From Candidatus Opimibacter iunctus (GTDB lineage Bacteria > Bacteroidota > Bacteroidia > Chitinophagales > Saprospiraceae), in NCBI GenBank assembly GCA_016716665.1, contig JADJVH010000001.1, positions 478,574-542,573 on the forward strand: DNA of 64,000 bases, read 5' to 3'. The notes beneath the pieces were generated by a model. It was not told where the DNA came from. It was given only the letters and a program-made list of their open reading frames with translations, and did not search any database. Below are positions 44,985 through 54,216 of the stretch, in pieces. Every line of letters begins with the position of its first letter. The first letter of the stretch is position 1. The position numbers were made by a program, and so were the translations under genes.

Positions 44985-45864
44985 ATGGAACGACGGACCT
45001 ACTACATACTAATTATCTATATGCTACTGCTGAAATCAGGGCATTTTGGGACAAACCATTTCGACCGACTCTCTTGATACTCACCAGCGTAGTATAGGGG
45101 TACATTCAGGCATTGAACACAACCTGTATCTTGATCCATTGACTACACCACTAATTTATAAAGGTGATGGCGTAAAGTTTGGCATTTCCTATCAATGTCA
45201 AAATACCAAATCCCAGATAAACATCAACCTCGAGTATGCTACGCTAAATGAAATAGCGAAATATCATCAAGACCGGGTCCTGTACATAACACCACTGGAA
45301 TATTTTCCTGAAATCGACATTACTGGTGACACCGTATTGCAAGTCAGGGTTTCTGAAGCAAAACTTCAGCACTTTGGTTTCTGCATGGCTTATTACAAGA
45401 AGATAATGCCAAAGCACAACAAACACATGGCCATCAATGTAGGCGCAAGTATCGACTGCCACCTGCGCATTCCGCCTGCTGAAAACGTCATTATATTTAC
45501 TCCTCTATGGCTGAACGAATTTAACCTTGGGGTTAAGGGCGATTATACCCCAAATTCGAAAATACACATTTCACTGGGTGCGGAAATCGCTTTATTCTCT
45601 CTGGCTGCGAGGTTGCCGTATTCGATAAGCCCTGTTGAACCAAACACAAGCGTATACACTTCAGCCTTTTCCATGATAAAGGTCGTCAGCTGGAATACCT
45701 ATCAATCAGGAAAGGCATATTTAGTATTTGAATATTCGCTACAACGGCGAACTTCCTTACAGCTAACCTTGCATTGCTACTATTTTCATTACCGGGATCC
45801 GGAAAGTATCCGCTTTATTCAATCCAGCTCCACTATTGGTGTAACCTACAACTTAATAAAATGA
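44985..45864 (+). CDS. Outer-membrane barrel-like protein, probable frameshift at start
   Basis: About 290 residues. The region from 45046 is a beta-rich protein (YKGDGVKFGISYQCQN, FNLGVKGDYTPNSKIHISLG, TSLQLTLHCYYFHYRD) ending TIGVTYNLIK, like an outer-membrane barrel. In its own frame only a TTG is available as start, but an ATG at 44985 in a neighbouring frame encodes a signal-like MERRTYYILIIYMLLLK; dropping one T from TTTT 45044-45047 joins them. The gene is more AT-rich than its surroundings. Its stop overlaps the next start (ATGA). No family recognised. Confidence 0.6.
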
Positions 45865-46910
45865 AAATTATAAAATGGCTTAAACCGGTAATTGGACTGG
45901 CTGCTGTCGGGCTTCTCCTCAACGGTTGCGAAAAAACAATAATCGGAACGGAAGAGCCTGATAATCCAATACAAAATTTCGAATTGGTCTGGAAAATTTT
46001 TGATGAACATTACGGCATGTTTGAAGTCAAGAATATCGATTGGGGAAAGGAATACCAATTATACAGGCCGTTGTTAAATGAACATTCAAGCGATGCTGAT
46101 TTATATGCTGTGCTTACTTCGATGTTGAAGATCTTTAATGATAATCATGTTACATTGCATACAACAGACCGCCATCTTCCGACTTTCAGATCCGGGATAT
46201 TGGGAAATCCGCCATATTCATTTCAAGAAGATTTTAATGTGGATGTTATCATCAATAATTATGTTCCAAATTTAAAAGAAGAATCAGGCGACATCAGTTA
46301 TGGCCTAATAGCCCCTTATAATATAGGCTACATTCTAATCTTCCGTGCAGAAGAATCCTTATCCAAAACAGAAAATGCTATTGATCAGATAATTGAAAAA
46401 CTAAAAGATACAAAAGGTATTATCGTAGATATCAGGCCACATTCAGGGGGCTATGACTATTTAGGACAATACATAGCCGGAAAATTTGCGGCTTCAAAGA
46501 AACTATACATGACCAGCAAAAGAAAAAATGGGCCAGCACATACAGATTTTACCGAAACACGGAATTGGTACGTAGAACCAACCGGTGAATCCCAGTACTT
46601 AAAAGAGGTCATCCTCATCACCTCACGGTTCACTATGAGTGGTGCTGAGACATTCGCCCTGGCTATGAAACAGAATGACCAGATCAAACAATTAGGCGAC
46701 ACGACCTCAGGTGCGTTTTCAGATCAGATAACAACTGAAATGTACAATGGGTGGTTGCTTTCTCTTTCTGTTGGCGATTATCGAGCTGCAGATGGACTGA
46801 GCTATGAAGGAATTGGTCTCGCCCCGGATTACTATATCGTTGCAACAAAAGCAGAGCTTGATCTTGGTCAAGACAGGCCCTTAGAGCTGGCCATTGATCA
46901 ATTAAAGTGA
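45861..46910 (+). CDS. S41-family peptidase lipoprotein
   Basis: A 349-residue lipoprotein (VIGLAAVGLLLNGC) of the C-terminal processing protease (S41) family. The N-terminal helical part (FELVWKIFDEHYGMFEVKNI) precedes the protease core with IGYILIFRAEES, KGIIVDIRPHSGG and the catalytic Ser in TSRFTMSGAETFALAM. A PDZ domain is not evident, so it resembles the tricorn-like 'S41 with no PDZ' group. Start at 45861 chosen for the signal peptide. Overlaps the barrel gene by ATGA; like it, AT-rich compared with neighbours, suggesting joint acquisition. Confidence 0.82.
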   Translation: MKIIKWLKPVIGLAAVGLLLNGCEKTIIGTEEPDNPIQNFELVWKIFDEHYGMFEVKNIDWGKEYQLYRPLLNEHSSDADLYAVLTSMLKIFNDNHVTLHTTDRHLPTFRSGILGNPPYSFQEDFNVDVIINNYVPNLKEESGDISYGLIAPYNIGYILIFRAEESLSKTENAIDQIIEKLKDTKGIIVDIRPHSGGYDYLGQYIAGKFAASKKLYMTSKRKNGPAHTDFTETRNWYVEPTGESQYLKEVILITSRFTMSGAETFALAMKQNDQIKQLGDTTSGAFSDQITTEMYNGWLLSLSVGDYRAADGLSYEGIGLAPDYYIVATKAELDLGQDRPLELAIDQLK

Positions 46911-47170
46911 CCATCATCACCAATAAAAGTCTTTACGTAACATAGGCGGGAGGATGTCCCCTGTCGGTCTTGTTGTACCTATAAAACGTCCGATCGCCAG
47001 ATGAATAATTGGCTTGAAAAACGTATTGGTTGCAAATACAAAAACCGATTCTCAACGGAAGACATTACTCATGTCCGGCAGGATGACATATGATCTACTG
47101 CTTGCAATGGATCAGGGAATATGGAATCCGCTGATCATCGCGGTGAACAGCGGAAAGTGTTGATACCTTA

Positions 47171-48424
47171 TTAATCCTGCCTGTCGATCAGGAAGACCCT
47201 GACTTCTTCAATTTTCTTGTTGGTGACTTTTTCGATGACAAAACGGTAATCATCCATTTCAAAGTCCTTTCCCATCTCGGGGATCTGGCCTGAGGTCATG
47301 ACGATATAGCCTGACAGGGTCTCATACTCGCCGACAGGAAACTTCAGGGAAGGATACTTGCTGTTGAGATAATCAATCTCAAGCCTTGCAGAAAACAGAA
47401 ATTCATTTTCACTGATCATCTGTTCGAGGTGATCTTCCTGGTCATGTTCATCCTCGATCTCCCCAAAAATTTCTTCGGTGATATCTTCCAGGGTGATGAT
47501 ACCTGCTGTACCGCCAAACTCATCCACCACTACTGCGATATTATTTTTCTGGCGTGTAAACGTGGTGAGGATATCCAACACACTGGTGACCTCCGGAACA
47601 TGCTGGATTGGAATAACCATCCTCTTCATCTCCAGCGGGGCCTGCAACAAATTCTGATGATGGATATAGCCCAGGATATTATCAATATCACCCTGAGAAA
47701 TGAGTATGCGTGAATGGCGTGTTTCGATAAATACTTTTTTTAGTTCATCCAGGCCATCTTCGATATCGACATGCACGATTTCTGTCCTGGGGACCATGCA
47801 TTCACGGGCCTTAAGATTCTTGAGCTGCAGGGCATTCTTAAACATATCCGCTTCCAGTTCATCCTGGTCCTTGGTCAGTGACCCTTCGACATAATCCTGC
47901 AGATCCAGGCGTGTAAATGCGTCTTCGACATGGTTTAGCGGCACCCTGAATACATACTTCATCAAGACATTAGAAAGTGACATCATCACCCATACCGGAA
48001 ATCGCAGAATCCACTGAAAGAAAACAACCGGATAGGAAACAAGAAGGAGGGCCCGGTTGGCAAATGTCCTGAAGATGATCTTGGGGTAATACTCTCCGAG
48101 GAATAGAATCACCAGCGTGGACACCACCATCACGATGATGAGCCGTAACGCTTCGGACGGTACGAATGTGATGAGCACGGGCTCGATCAGCAAGGTCATG
48201 CAATACGTGTAGATGACAAGCACGATATTATTGCCTACGAGGAGTGTGCTGAGGACTTGCTTTGGCTTGTTGTAGAAACCTGCGATCAGTTTACTGCGGT
48301 TGGTGCCTTTGTCCCTTTCAATTTCGACACCAAGCTTATTGGCTGTAATAAAGGCGATCTCCGTCCCGGAAAAAAAGGCGGACAGCACCAGGGTCAATAG
48401 GATCAGGAGCAGTAGAGAAATCAT
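47171..48424 (-). CDS. CNNM/CorC-type hemolysin-family transporter protein
   Basis: A 417-residue membrane protein: DUF21 domain with three to four helices (LLLLILLTLVLSAFFSGTEIAFI), two CBS domains (ARECMVPRTEIVHVDIED, VLDILTTFTRQKNNIAVVVD, FGGTAGIITLEDITEEIFGE) and a CorC_HlyC C-terminal domain. Members export Mg2+ or Na+/Co2+; the exact ion is not set by sequence. It lies on the same strand as lptC but separated by a heptamer array. A TATCTTTG element sits just before the ATG. Confidence 0.9.
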   Translation of the reverse strand: MISLLLLILLTLVLSAFFSGTEIAFITANKLGVEIERDKGTNRSKLIAGFYNKPKQVLSTLLVGNNIVLVIYTYCMTLLIEPVLITFVPSEALRLIIVMVVSTLVILFLGEYYPKIIFRTFANRALLLVSYPVVFFQWILRFPVWVMMSLSNVLMKYVFRVPLNHVEDAFTRLDLQDYVEGSLTKDQDELEADMFKNALQLKNLKARECMVPRTEIVHVDIEDGLDELKKVFIETRHSRILISQGDIDNILGYIHHQNLLQAPLEMKRMVIPIQHVPEVTSVLDILTTFTRQKNNIAVVVDEFGGTAGIITLEDITEEIFGEIEDEHDQEDHLEQMISENEFLFSARLEIDYLNSKYPSLKFPVGEYETLSGYIVMTSGQIPEMGKDFEMDDYRFVIEKVTNKKIEEVRVFLIDRQD

Positions 48425-48432
48425 GTAGGATT

Positions 48433-48440
48433 CAAAGATA
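48433..48440 (-). promoter_or_regulatory. -7 element TATCTTTG for the CNNM gene
   Basis: TAnnTTTG on the minus strand, eight bases before the ATG at 48424. Confidence 0.45.
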
Positions 48441-48463
48441 GCTAAGTATGTTTAGTAGTTAAA

Positions 48464-48568
48464 AGGAAACAGGAGGCAGGAGGCAGGAGGCAGGAGGCAG
48501 GGAGCAAGGGAGTAAGGGAGCAAGGGGACAAGGAGCAAGGTAGCAAGGGGACAAGGAGCAAGGAGCAG
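48464..48568. repeat. Heptamer array (AGGAGGC / AGCAAGG)n
   Basis: Starts AGGAAAC, four AGGAGGC, then drifts into AGGGAGC, AAGGGAG and AGCAAGG units with occasional 8-nt steps. About fourteen units, purine-only on this strand except C and rare T. Between lptC and the CNNM gene. Confidence 0.88.
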
Positions 48569-48674
48569 TAAAATTGACTGCAGACTGTATACTGCTCAAT
48601 GATCCCTTTTTGATCTCTGTTCAGGGGGCACCGGCCGTGATCTGTAAGGGAGGATGGCTATGACTGCAACCGGC

Positions 48675-49250
48675 TTAGGTTTCTGGAACTGAGTCCTGCG
48701 ATGCAGGCTGCTCCTGATAATGCATATCGCCGGAGACCGCATTTAGTTCATAGCGGGTAAAGCCCTCGTTTGATTTGAAGCCATAGCTGTAGACGATGCT
48801 TCCATCGGCACGGGTGATGCGGACGAATCGGTCTGTATATATCTCTTTCGTTTTTTCATCCCAGATCAGCTCCGGGCCATCCATGCGCTCTCCATTGTCG
48901 TTGCGGAGGATTACATTCTTCTGCACGGTGATCGTGCGATTGGCCTGGTCCCTCAGCGCGTAGTCCGACGTGAGCCAGCTTCTGGGTTGTCTTGACTTAT
49001 CGTAAAAAGTCACTTCGATACCTTCCGGAAACTGCTCCACTACAGCGCGTTTTTCATACACCCTTCTCAGCAGGGGCGCCTTGAGTTTAAAGACTTCATA
49101 GCTGCTATCGGTATAGACCACATCCACATCCCTTGCCTCTTCGACATTTTCAATCCCGGAGCTCATATACCTTGACAGGTCTGCTTCGTCGACCACGCAT
49201 GACTGTATGGCAACAAACAATAGGAGCAGGAATAAGGTCTGTTTCATCAC
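48675..49250 (-). CDS. lptC: LPS export periplasmic protein LptC
   Basis: A 191-residue lipoprotein-like protein (LFLLLLFVAIQSC) with the LptC/OstA-like jellyroll: DVVYTDSSYEVFKLKAP, GIEVTFYDKSRQPRSWLTSD, NRTITVQKNVILRNDNGERM and KEIYTDRFVRITRADGS. LptC bridges LptB2FG to LptA in moving lipopolysaccharide across the periplasm. The start could also be the second Met (49247). It follows the T9SS gene by 15 bp on the same strand. Confidence 0.85.
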   Translation of the reverse strand: MMKQTLFLLLLFVAIQSCVVDEADLSRYMSSGIENVEEARDVDVVYTDSSYEVFKLKAPLLRRVYEKRAVVEQFPEGIEVTFYDKSRQPRSWLTSDYALRDQANRTITVQKNVILRNDNGERMDGPELIWDEKTKEIYTDRFVRITRADGSIVYSYGFKSNEGFTRYELNAVSGDMHYQEQPASQDSVPET

Positions 49251-49265
49251 TGGAAATGCAAGGTA

Positions 49266-51340
49266 TTATCTAAGCACGGTAACTGTGCCGTGGAAGGTGA
49301 GTGGTATGTCATCAAGGAAATCAACAACAGCCACATAAGAATATACACCGGGGTTGACAGGCTTTGTTCACCGTGCCATCCCACCCCAGGGTGGCATCAT
49401 TGAGCTCAAAATTATTTCTCTCCCACATCTGTCCACCCCACCTGTCAAAAACCTGGAATTGCCTGACGCCGGTAGCTGCATGATTACCATATACGGTCAG
49501 CTGGTCATTGATCCCATCGCTATTGGCAGATATAACATTGGGGATATAGATTGGTTTGTAGGCATCCACGATGATCAATACAGAGTCTGAGGTGACACAA
49601 CCTGCATCATTGGTGATGGTGACTACATACCACCCTGTGCGTCGTGGCAACACAGATGTGTTGAGGCTATTGGGATCATCTATTCCTATCGGTGGTGTCC
49701 ATGTGACCGTCGAAGGAGATGCTGGTATAGGTATTGCGTTCAGGTTTGTTGTTTCGCCCAGTTGCACATACATCGTGTCTCCTGCTTCGACCGCGAAGAC
49801 ATCGGAAGGAAGGGACATTTACGTCGATCTGGTTTTCGCATCCTTTCTGATCCTGCACACAAAGCGTGTACATCCCCGGCATCAGGGATGGAAAAACACT
49901 TGCCGGCTGATAGTTGACACAGTCAAGGCTGTACTGATACTCGGGGCTACCGCTGACGCCGACACCCTGGATGACACCACTGGCGGTACCAGGGCAAACC
50001 TGATCCCGGATATTGGCTGTAACGGAAAGCGTTGAGGTATCCTGGCAGCAGGGTTCGACATAGAAATCAAGGATCTCTGTGACGACACAACCTTTTGAAC
50101 TTGTCACCGTCAGTGCAACCTTCTTGGCACCAAATGATTCATAGACAACATTGATAGGGCCCTTGGTGGTGTCAAAGAGTGGGTTGGCCCCTGCTCCAAA
50201 ATTCCACAGGTAATGGACTATGCTATCTGTGGGTGCAAGGGATTGATTACTAAAAATGATTGTCTTGTCGCATTCAAAGGCCTGGACTGCAGAAACATCA
50301 AAAGCAGGTTCAGGTCCCTGGAAGGTCCCTGTACCTCCCCATTGAATCGAAAAGCCAAGTCCGGACTGGCTGAAATTATTGACCAGCAATGCATAGCTTT
50401 GCCTGCGACCATGTCGAGGGCATCGACAAAATTATTTTGACCGGCACCGTTGCACCCTGCAGGTTCGGTATTGTCCGGATCGCCATCCCGTAATCCTGTA
50501 GGGCCATTACACCTCACCCAGTTTTGAAATGGGAAACCGACATTGGCTCCGGCTGCCATGCATCTCCTTGGTTCCTTATTTGCGCAATCATCAATGCCTC
50601 CCGGTAATTCGTAGACTACAAAATCGATATCATCGGATTCAAAGCCCGGCTGATAATTGTTAGGTGTAAGCGTGAAAGTCAGTGTACCTGAAACATCGCA
50701 GGTCCATTTATACCAGGCAGAACTGAACTCCTGACCGATACAAGTATTGTCGACATCTTCATCCTTGGCCCCGACGCCTAATAGCGTATCCACGACAAAT
50801 TGGGATTTATCGCACAGGATTACTGCCTTAGAGCAATCGGATTGTGGGTTGGGAGGTGGTATGAACCCTTCAAGGCATATCTGGAAAGTACCTGTGAATT
50901 TATTTTGTCCTTCAACAAGGAGGTAGTACACCCTGCCTATGACCAGCCCTTTCGATGGAGAGTTCGACCTGGTTGGTGACTGACGAAGTGATATTGCACC
51001 CTACCCTTTTAAGGGTATTACAATTACCTTCAAAAACGGCCACAGCCGGATTCTTGAGGGTGCCTAATCCATTGATTGACCCTGAAACCTTGACATAGAT
51101 GGCAGGCGTCTGGGGAATAAAGGTAAACCAGACCTCATTTTCAAGATCGAGAAAGCAATTACCTACAGGCGGCGGGCCGGTATAAGGAGTGGCATTGACA
51201 TTGGTATAAGCTGCCGGGGCACTGCACCAGGAATCGGTATTGGGTAGGTGAATGGCTGTCGAACAATCGTCATTTACAGGCTGGGCCTGGAGGCTCAGGG
51301 TAAAAAAAGTTAACACAACCAGCAGGTATCGGCTCCTCAT
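49266..51340 (-). CDS. T9SS-secreted protein with gliding-motility C-terminal domain, multiply frameshifted
   Basis: About 690 residues over four to five frames. Signal peptide (YLLVVLTFFTLSLQAQ); N-terminal beta-domains with DDCSTAI and CLDLENEVWFTF-like motifs; IDFVVYELPGGIDDC; a PKD-like domain (FSNQSLAPTDSIVHYLWNFG); then the TIGR04131 gliding-motility C-terminal domain: YIPNVISANSDGINDQLTVY, FQVFDRWGGQMWERNNF, GWDGTVNG, VNPGVYSYVAVVDF, ending TFHGTVTVLR at 49266. Breaks fall near 50945, 50390, 49810 and 49370; each downstream frame continues the same family. It is exported by T9SS to the cell surface. Role is probably adhesion or matrix. lptC follows after 15 bp. Confidence 0.8.
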
Positions 51341-51457
51341 GTAGGTATTGGGTATTGATCTGTATGCTTTATAAGATACGAAATTAACAATTATGTAGTG
51401 TGCGGGTTGCGGGGAAAAGGCGCCTTTGGTCAAATTGTAACAGTACTTTAACGAAAA

Positions 51458-51485
51458 AATGAAAAATGAAGAATGAAAAATGAAA
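51458..51485. repeat. Short heptamer array (AATGAAA)n
   Basis: Four AATGAAA/AATGAAG units in 7-nt register, the same unit family as the array at 1384. Confidence 0.75.
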
Positions 51486-51490
51486 AGGTA

Positions 51491-51520
51491 AAAAGGCAAA
51501 ATGGGCCCAGTTTGCCTTTT
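51491..51520. terminator. Bidirectional terminator-like hairpin
   Basis: AAAAGGCAAA pairs perfectly with TTTGCCTTTT around a 10-nt loop that itself contains the palindrome TGGGCCCA. It lies between two divergent genes, where a terminator is not expected. Confidence 0.6.
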
Positions 51521-51623
51521 TATGCCGGGAGGCAACTGCATAACATATTAGAAATGGAGGCCGTGGCAGGAGTTTGCTCCTGCCATGGCCATCAAAAGAA
51601 TAGGGATATCAGGGGATGTCGAG

Positions 51624-51631
51624 TAACTTTG
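51624..51631 (+). promoter_or_regulatory. -7 element TAACTTTG for pssA
   Basis: TAnnTTTG on the plus strand, five bases before the ATG at 51637. It supports that start over an upstream in-frame ATG at 51616 and predicts a leaderless mRNA. Confidence 0.5.
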
Positions 51632-51636
51632 TAGCT

Positions 51637-52335
51637 ATGAAACTAGCCAGGCATATACCTAATGCGTTGACCTTGACCAACTTACTATTGGGGACGATGG
51701 CGATCATTGCGCTGACCAATGCATTGGTGTCTACGGCAATGCTGTTGATGGCGGGGAGCCTGGTGGCGGATGTACTGGATGGGGCTATCGCCCGTAAGCT
51801 TGGGGTGCATGATGGGCTTGGGATTCAGTTGGACTCCCTGGCAGACATGGTAACTTTTGGGGTCTTTCCTGCTATGATGATCTTTTATTGTGGTGCAAGG
51901 TATGGTGGAGGGATGCCGGGGCAGGAGATGATTGCCATATTCGCTTCACTATCAGCGGTTTCGGCAGGACTTAGATTGGGGAGATTCAATATTGATGTTC
52001 GTCCAAGGGAATATTTCTGGGGCCTGGCGACCCCTGCGGGGGGAATCCTTGTAGCAGGTTGGTTGTGGGCTCAGCATATTGGAAGGGATTATGGCTTTGG
52101 GGTATCGGATATGCCGTGGCTCGGGGTGGTAGTTCCGGTTTTCCTGGCGATTGCTTATCAGCTGCCCTTGAAACTCCCTGGATTGAAGTCTCCAAAAGCT
52201 GGAATCATCACTGCGATTTGCCTTGCCTTAGCCACTGGAGCGGGACTCATCTTCTTTGGACCGATTGCTATTCCGGCGGGGATTGTGGGGTATGTGCTCT
52301 TGGGCCTTTTGAATACTGTCGTTAAATTCTATTAA
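51637..52335 (+). CDS. pssA: CDP-diacylglycerol-serine O-phosphatidyltransferase
   Basis: A 232-residue inner-membrane enzyme that makes phosphatidylserine, the precursor of phosphatidylethanolamine. The CDP-alcohol phosphotransferase motif DG-x2-AR-x8-G-x3-D-x3-D is complete in DGAIARKLGVHDGLGIQLDS followed by LAD. Several helices follow (LVAGWLWAQH, AICLALATGAGLIFFGPIAI). Length is normal for the short PssA type. No psd gene is nearby. The next gene is purS after a heptamer-array hairpin. Confidence 0.92.
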   Translation: MKLARHIPNALTLTNLLLGTMAIIALTNALVSTAMLLMAGSLVADVLDGAIARKLGVHDGLGIQLDSLADMVTFGVFPAMMIFYCGARYGGGMPGQEMIAIFASLSAVSAGLRLGRFNIDVRPREYFWGLATPAGGILVAGWLWAQHIGRDYGFGVSDMPWLGVVVPVFLAIAYQLPLKLPGLKSPKAGIITAICLALATGAGLIFFGPIAIPAGIVGYVLLGLLNTVVKFY

Positions 52336-52340
52336 TATTC

Positions 52341-52533
52341 AGGAGGCAGGAACCAGGAGATAGGAACCAGGAGTTAGGAGTTAGGAGTTAGGAGTTAGGA
52401 AACAGGAGATAGGAGATGGGAGATGGGAAATAGGAGATAGGAAATAGTTATTATACATTTTACGTCCTATTTCCTGCTTCCTGCCTCCTTTTTACTGCAA
52501 CCTATTTCCTGCCTCCTGACTCCTATTTCCTTT
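52341..52533. repeat. Heptamer array with inverted counterpart
   Basis: 52341-52446 holds AGGAGGC, AGGAACC, AGGAGTT and AGGAGAT units in 7-nt register; 52465-52533 holds the complementary kind (CCTATTT, CCTGCCT, CCTGACT). Together they can fold as a long imperfect hairpin that fills the pssA-purS gap. Confidence 0.88.
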
Positions 52534-52534
52534 T

Positions 52535-52542
52535 TACCTTTG
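52535..52542 (+). promoter_or_regulatory. -7 element TACCTTTG for purS-rsmI
   Basis: TAnnTTTG on the plus strand, four bases before the ATG at 52547; predicts a leaderless purS mRNA. Confidence 0.5.
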
Positions 52543-52546
52543 CCTT

Positions 52547-52798
52547 ATGAAATTCAAAGCCGAAATCAACGTCATGCCGCACAAGGAATTGCTCGACCCA
52601 CAGGGCAAGACCGTGGCACGCAATATGGATCATGCTGGAATCTTAGGCGTACAGGATGTACGGATCGGGAAGCGGATCGAAGTCGCCCTGGAAGCCGCTG
52701 ATGAAAATGCAGCGCGTACCCTGATCGACCAGGCGTGCCAGAAGTTCCTGGCCAATATGATCATGGAAAACTACACGTTTGAGATCAAGCCTGCCTAA
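52547..52798 (+). CDS. purS: Phosphoribosylformylglycinamidine synthase subunit PurS
   Basis: An 83-residue protein starting KFKAEINVMPHKELLDPQGK, the classic PurS beginning, with IGKRIEVALEA in the middle. PurS joins PurL and PurQ in the fourth step of purine synthesis, passing ammonia between them. purL and purQ are not in the window, so the complex is encoded elsewhere in split form. Two bp separate it from rsmI, so they are co-transcribed. Confidence 0.9.
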   Translation: MKFKAEINVMPHKELLDPQGKTVARNMDHAGILGVQDVRIGKRIEVALEAADENAARTLIDQACQKFLANMIMENYTFEIKPA

Positions 52799-52800
52799 GG

Positions 52801-53508
52801 GTGCTCTATATCGTCCCCACCCCGATCGGAAACCTGGGTGACATCACGCACCGGGCACAGGAAGTGCTGTCTACTGTTGACCTCATTCTGGCCGAAGACA
52901 CCCGCGTCACGCAAAGACTTCTGGCCAAATATGAAATCCATACCCCTCTGCGGTCATACCATGCACATAATGAGCATCAGACCACAGCCAATGTCATACA
53001 ACTCCTCAAGGATGGCAAGACGATCGCCCTGGTCTCTGATGCAGGTACGCCTGGTATATCTGATCCGGGTTTTATGCTGGTAAGGGCATGCAGGGAGGCG
53101 GAGGAGGAAGTAGTTGTATTACCCGGACCCACTGCCTTTGTGCCGGCGCTTGTTGGATCCGGATTTCCATGCGACCGTTTTTTCTTTGAAGGTTTCCTTC
53201 CACATAAGAAGGGGCGACAGACCCGCTGGAAATTTCTGGTGACGATACCACATACCCTGGTACTCTATGAATCACCTTATCGGTTGGTGAAATGCCTGGA
53301 TGAAATCCGGACGTATTTCGCCGAAATACGAAACGTCTGTGTAGTGCGGGAAATCTCCAAAATGCACGAACAATACCATTTTGGCACCGCCGCCGGACTG
53401 TCTGCATGGTTTGAAAAGCACCCGGAGAAAGTCAAAGGGGAGATGGTCATCATCATCTCATCGGAAACGTCTGCCAGAGAAGGTCAGGAGGAGGACGATG
53501 ACGAATAA
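52801..53508 (+). CDS. rsmI: 16S rRNA 2'-O-methyltransferase RsmI
   Basis: A 235-residue SAM-dependent enzyme that methylates the ribose of C1402 in 16S rRNA. Signature parts: LYIVPTPIGNLGDITHRA, ILAEDTRVTQRLL, ALVSDAGTPGISDPGF, VLPGPTAFVPALVGSGF, ETLVLYESPYRL-like VLYESPYRL. Start is GTG at 52801, two bases after the purS stop; no better ATG exists. The C-terminal tail is acidic (EEDDDE). Confidence 0.93.
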   Translation: MLYIVPTPIGNLGDITHRAQEVLSTVDLILAEDTRVTQRLLAKYEIHTPLRSYHAHNEHQTTANVIQLLKDGKTIALVSDAGTPGISDPGFMLVRACREAEEEVVVLPGPTAFVPALVGSGFPCDRFFFEGFLPHKKGRQTRWKFLVTIPHTLVLYESPYRLVKCLDEIRTYFAEIRNVCVVREISKMHEQYHFGTAAGLSAWFEKHPEKVKGEMVIIISSETSAREGQEEDDDE

Positions 53509-53570
53509 TTTAAGGGAGATACATATATCATATTTTTGTTATATATTCGCACAAAATTTAGCTCCCCGAT

Positions 53571-54212
53571 ATGAAACGCTCTACAATATTCCTCGCCACA
53601 ATTGCACTCCTATTCGCAGCCTGTTCAGGCAATGATGCCAAATTTGAAGGAGTGTGGCAGTCTGTCAATGACCCATCCAAACAGATCATCTTTACGGCCA
53701 TCGGCAAATCCATCACCTTTGAGACCCGGAACATGACCTCCCCTATCCAGGGCCTGCCTGGCAAATTCAATAAGGAAGCCAATGCACTTGAGTTTGATCA
53801 GGGTAATGGCACAAAGTCTTCCCTGGTCTATGTAGATTCCACTAAGCACATCCTCGGGCTTGGCGATGAGTTTGAACGCGCCACCAGTATCGCCCAGGAT
53901 AAGACAGAAGCAAGCGAAGCCGCTGCAGAGGAGACTCAACCAGCACCTGCTGAAAAAACAGAAGACACCCCATCAACGATAGCCCCAACCAAGGGCAGTT
54001 GTGATAAAGGAGATATCCTGGTGATCAGTGGCAACAATGTGCGCGTACGCAATGAGCCGGACATCAGCAAACAAAACATCCTCTTCCAGGTACACAAAGG
54101 GTATGAAGTAGTGCGTCTTGGTGACAAGAAAGTCGATGGCCAGAAATGGTACAAAGTCTGCTACGAAGGCAATATCGGCTGGGTCAGCGGACAGTACGCA
54201 GCGAAGAAATAA
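53571..54212 (+). CDS. SH3-domain lipoprotein
   Basis: A 213-residue lipoprotein (IFLATIALLFAAC). N-terminal lipocalin-like region (FEGVWQSVNDPSKQIIFTAI), a Glu/Ala/Pro-rich linker (about 110-140), and a C-terminal bacterial SH3 domain (NNVRVRNEPDISKQNILFQV, KWYKVCYEGNIGWVSGQYA). Bacterial SH3 domains often bind peptidoglycan. Ends 4 bp from the convergent lpdA gene. Confidence 0.82.
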   Translation: MKRSTIFLATIALLFAACSGNDAKFEGVWQSVNDPSKQIIFTAIGKSITFETRNMTSPIQGLPGKFNKEANALEFDQGNGTKSSLVYVDSTKHILGLGDEFERATSIAQDKTEASEAAAEETQPAPAEKTEDTPSTIAPTKGSCDKGDILVISGNNVRVRNEPDISKQNILFQVHKGYEVVRLGDKKVDGQKWYKVCYEGNIGWVSGQYAAKK

Positions 54213-54216
54213 GCAT

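Noticed and set aside
46911..47170. A small gene in the 260-bp gap after the S41 peptidase
   Set aside because: Only short frames without signal peptide, domain or promoter element; nothing convincing.
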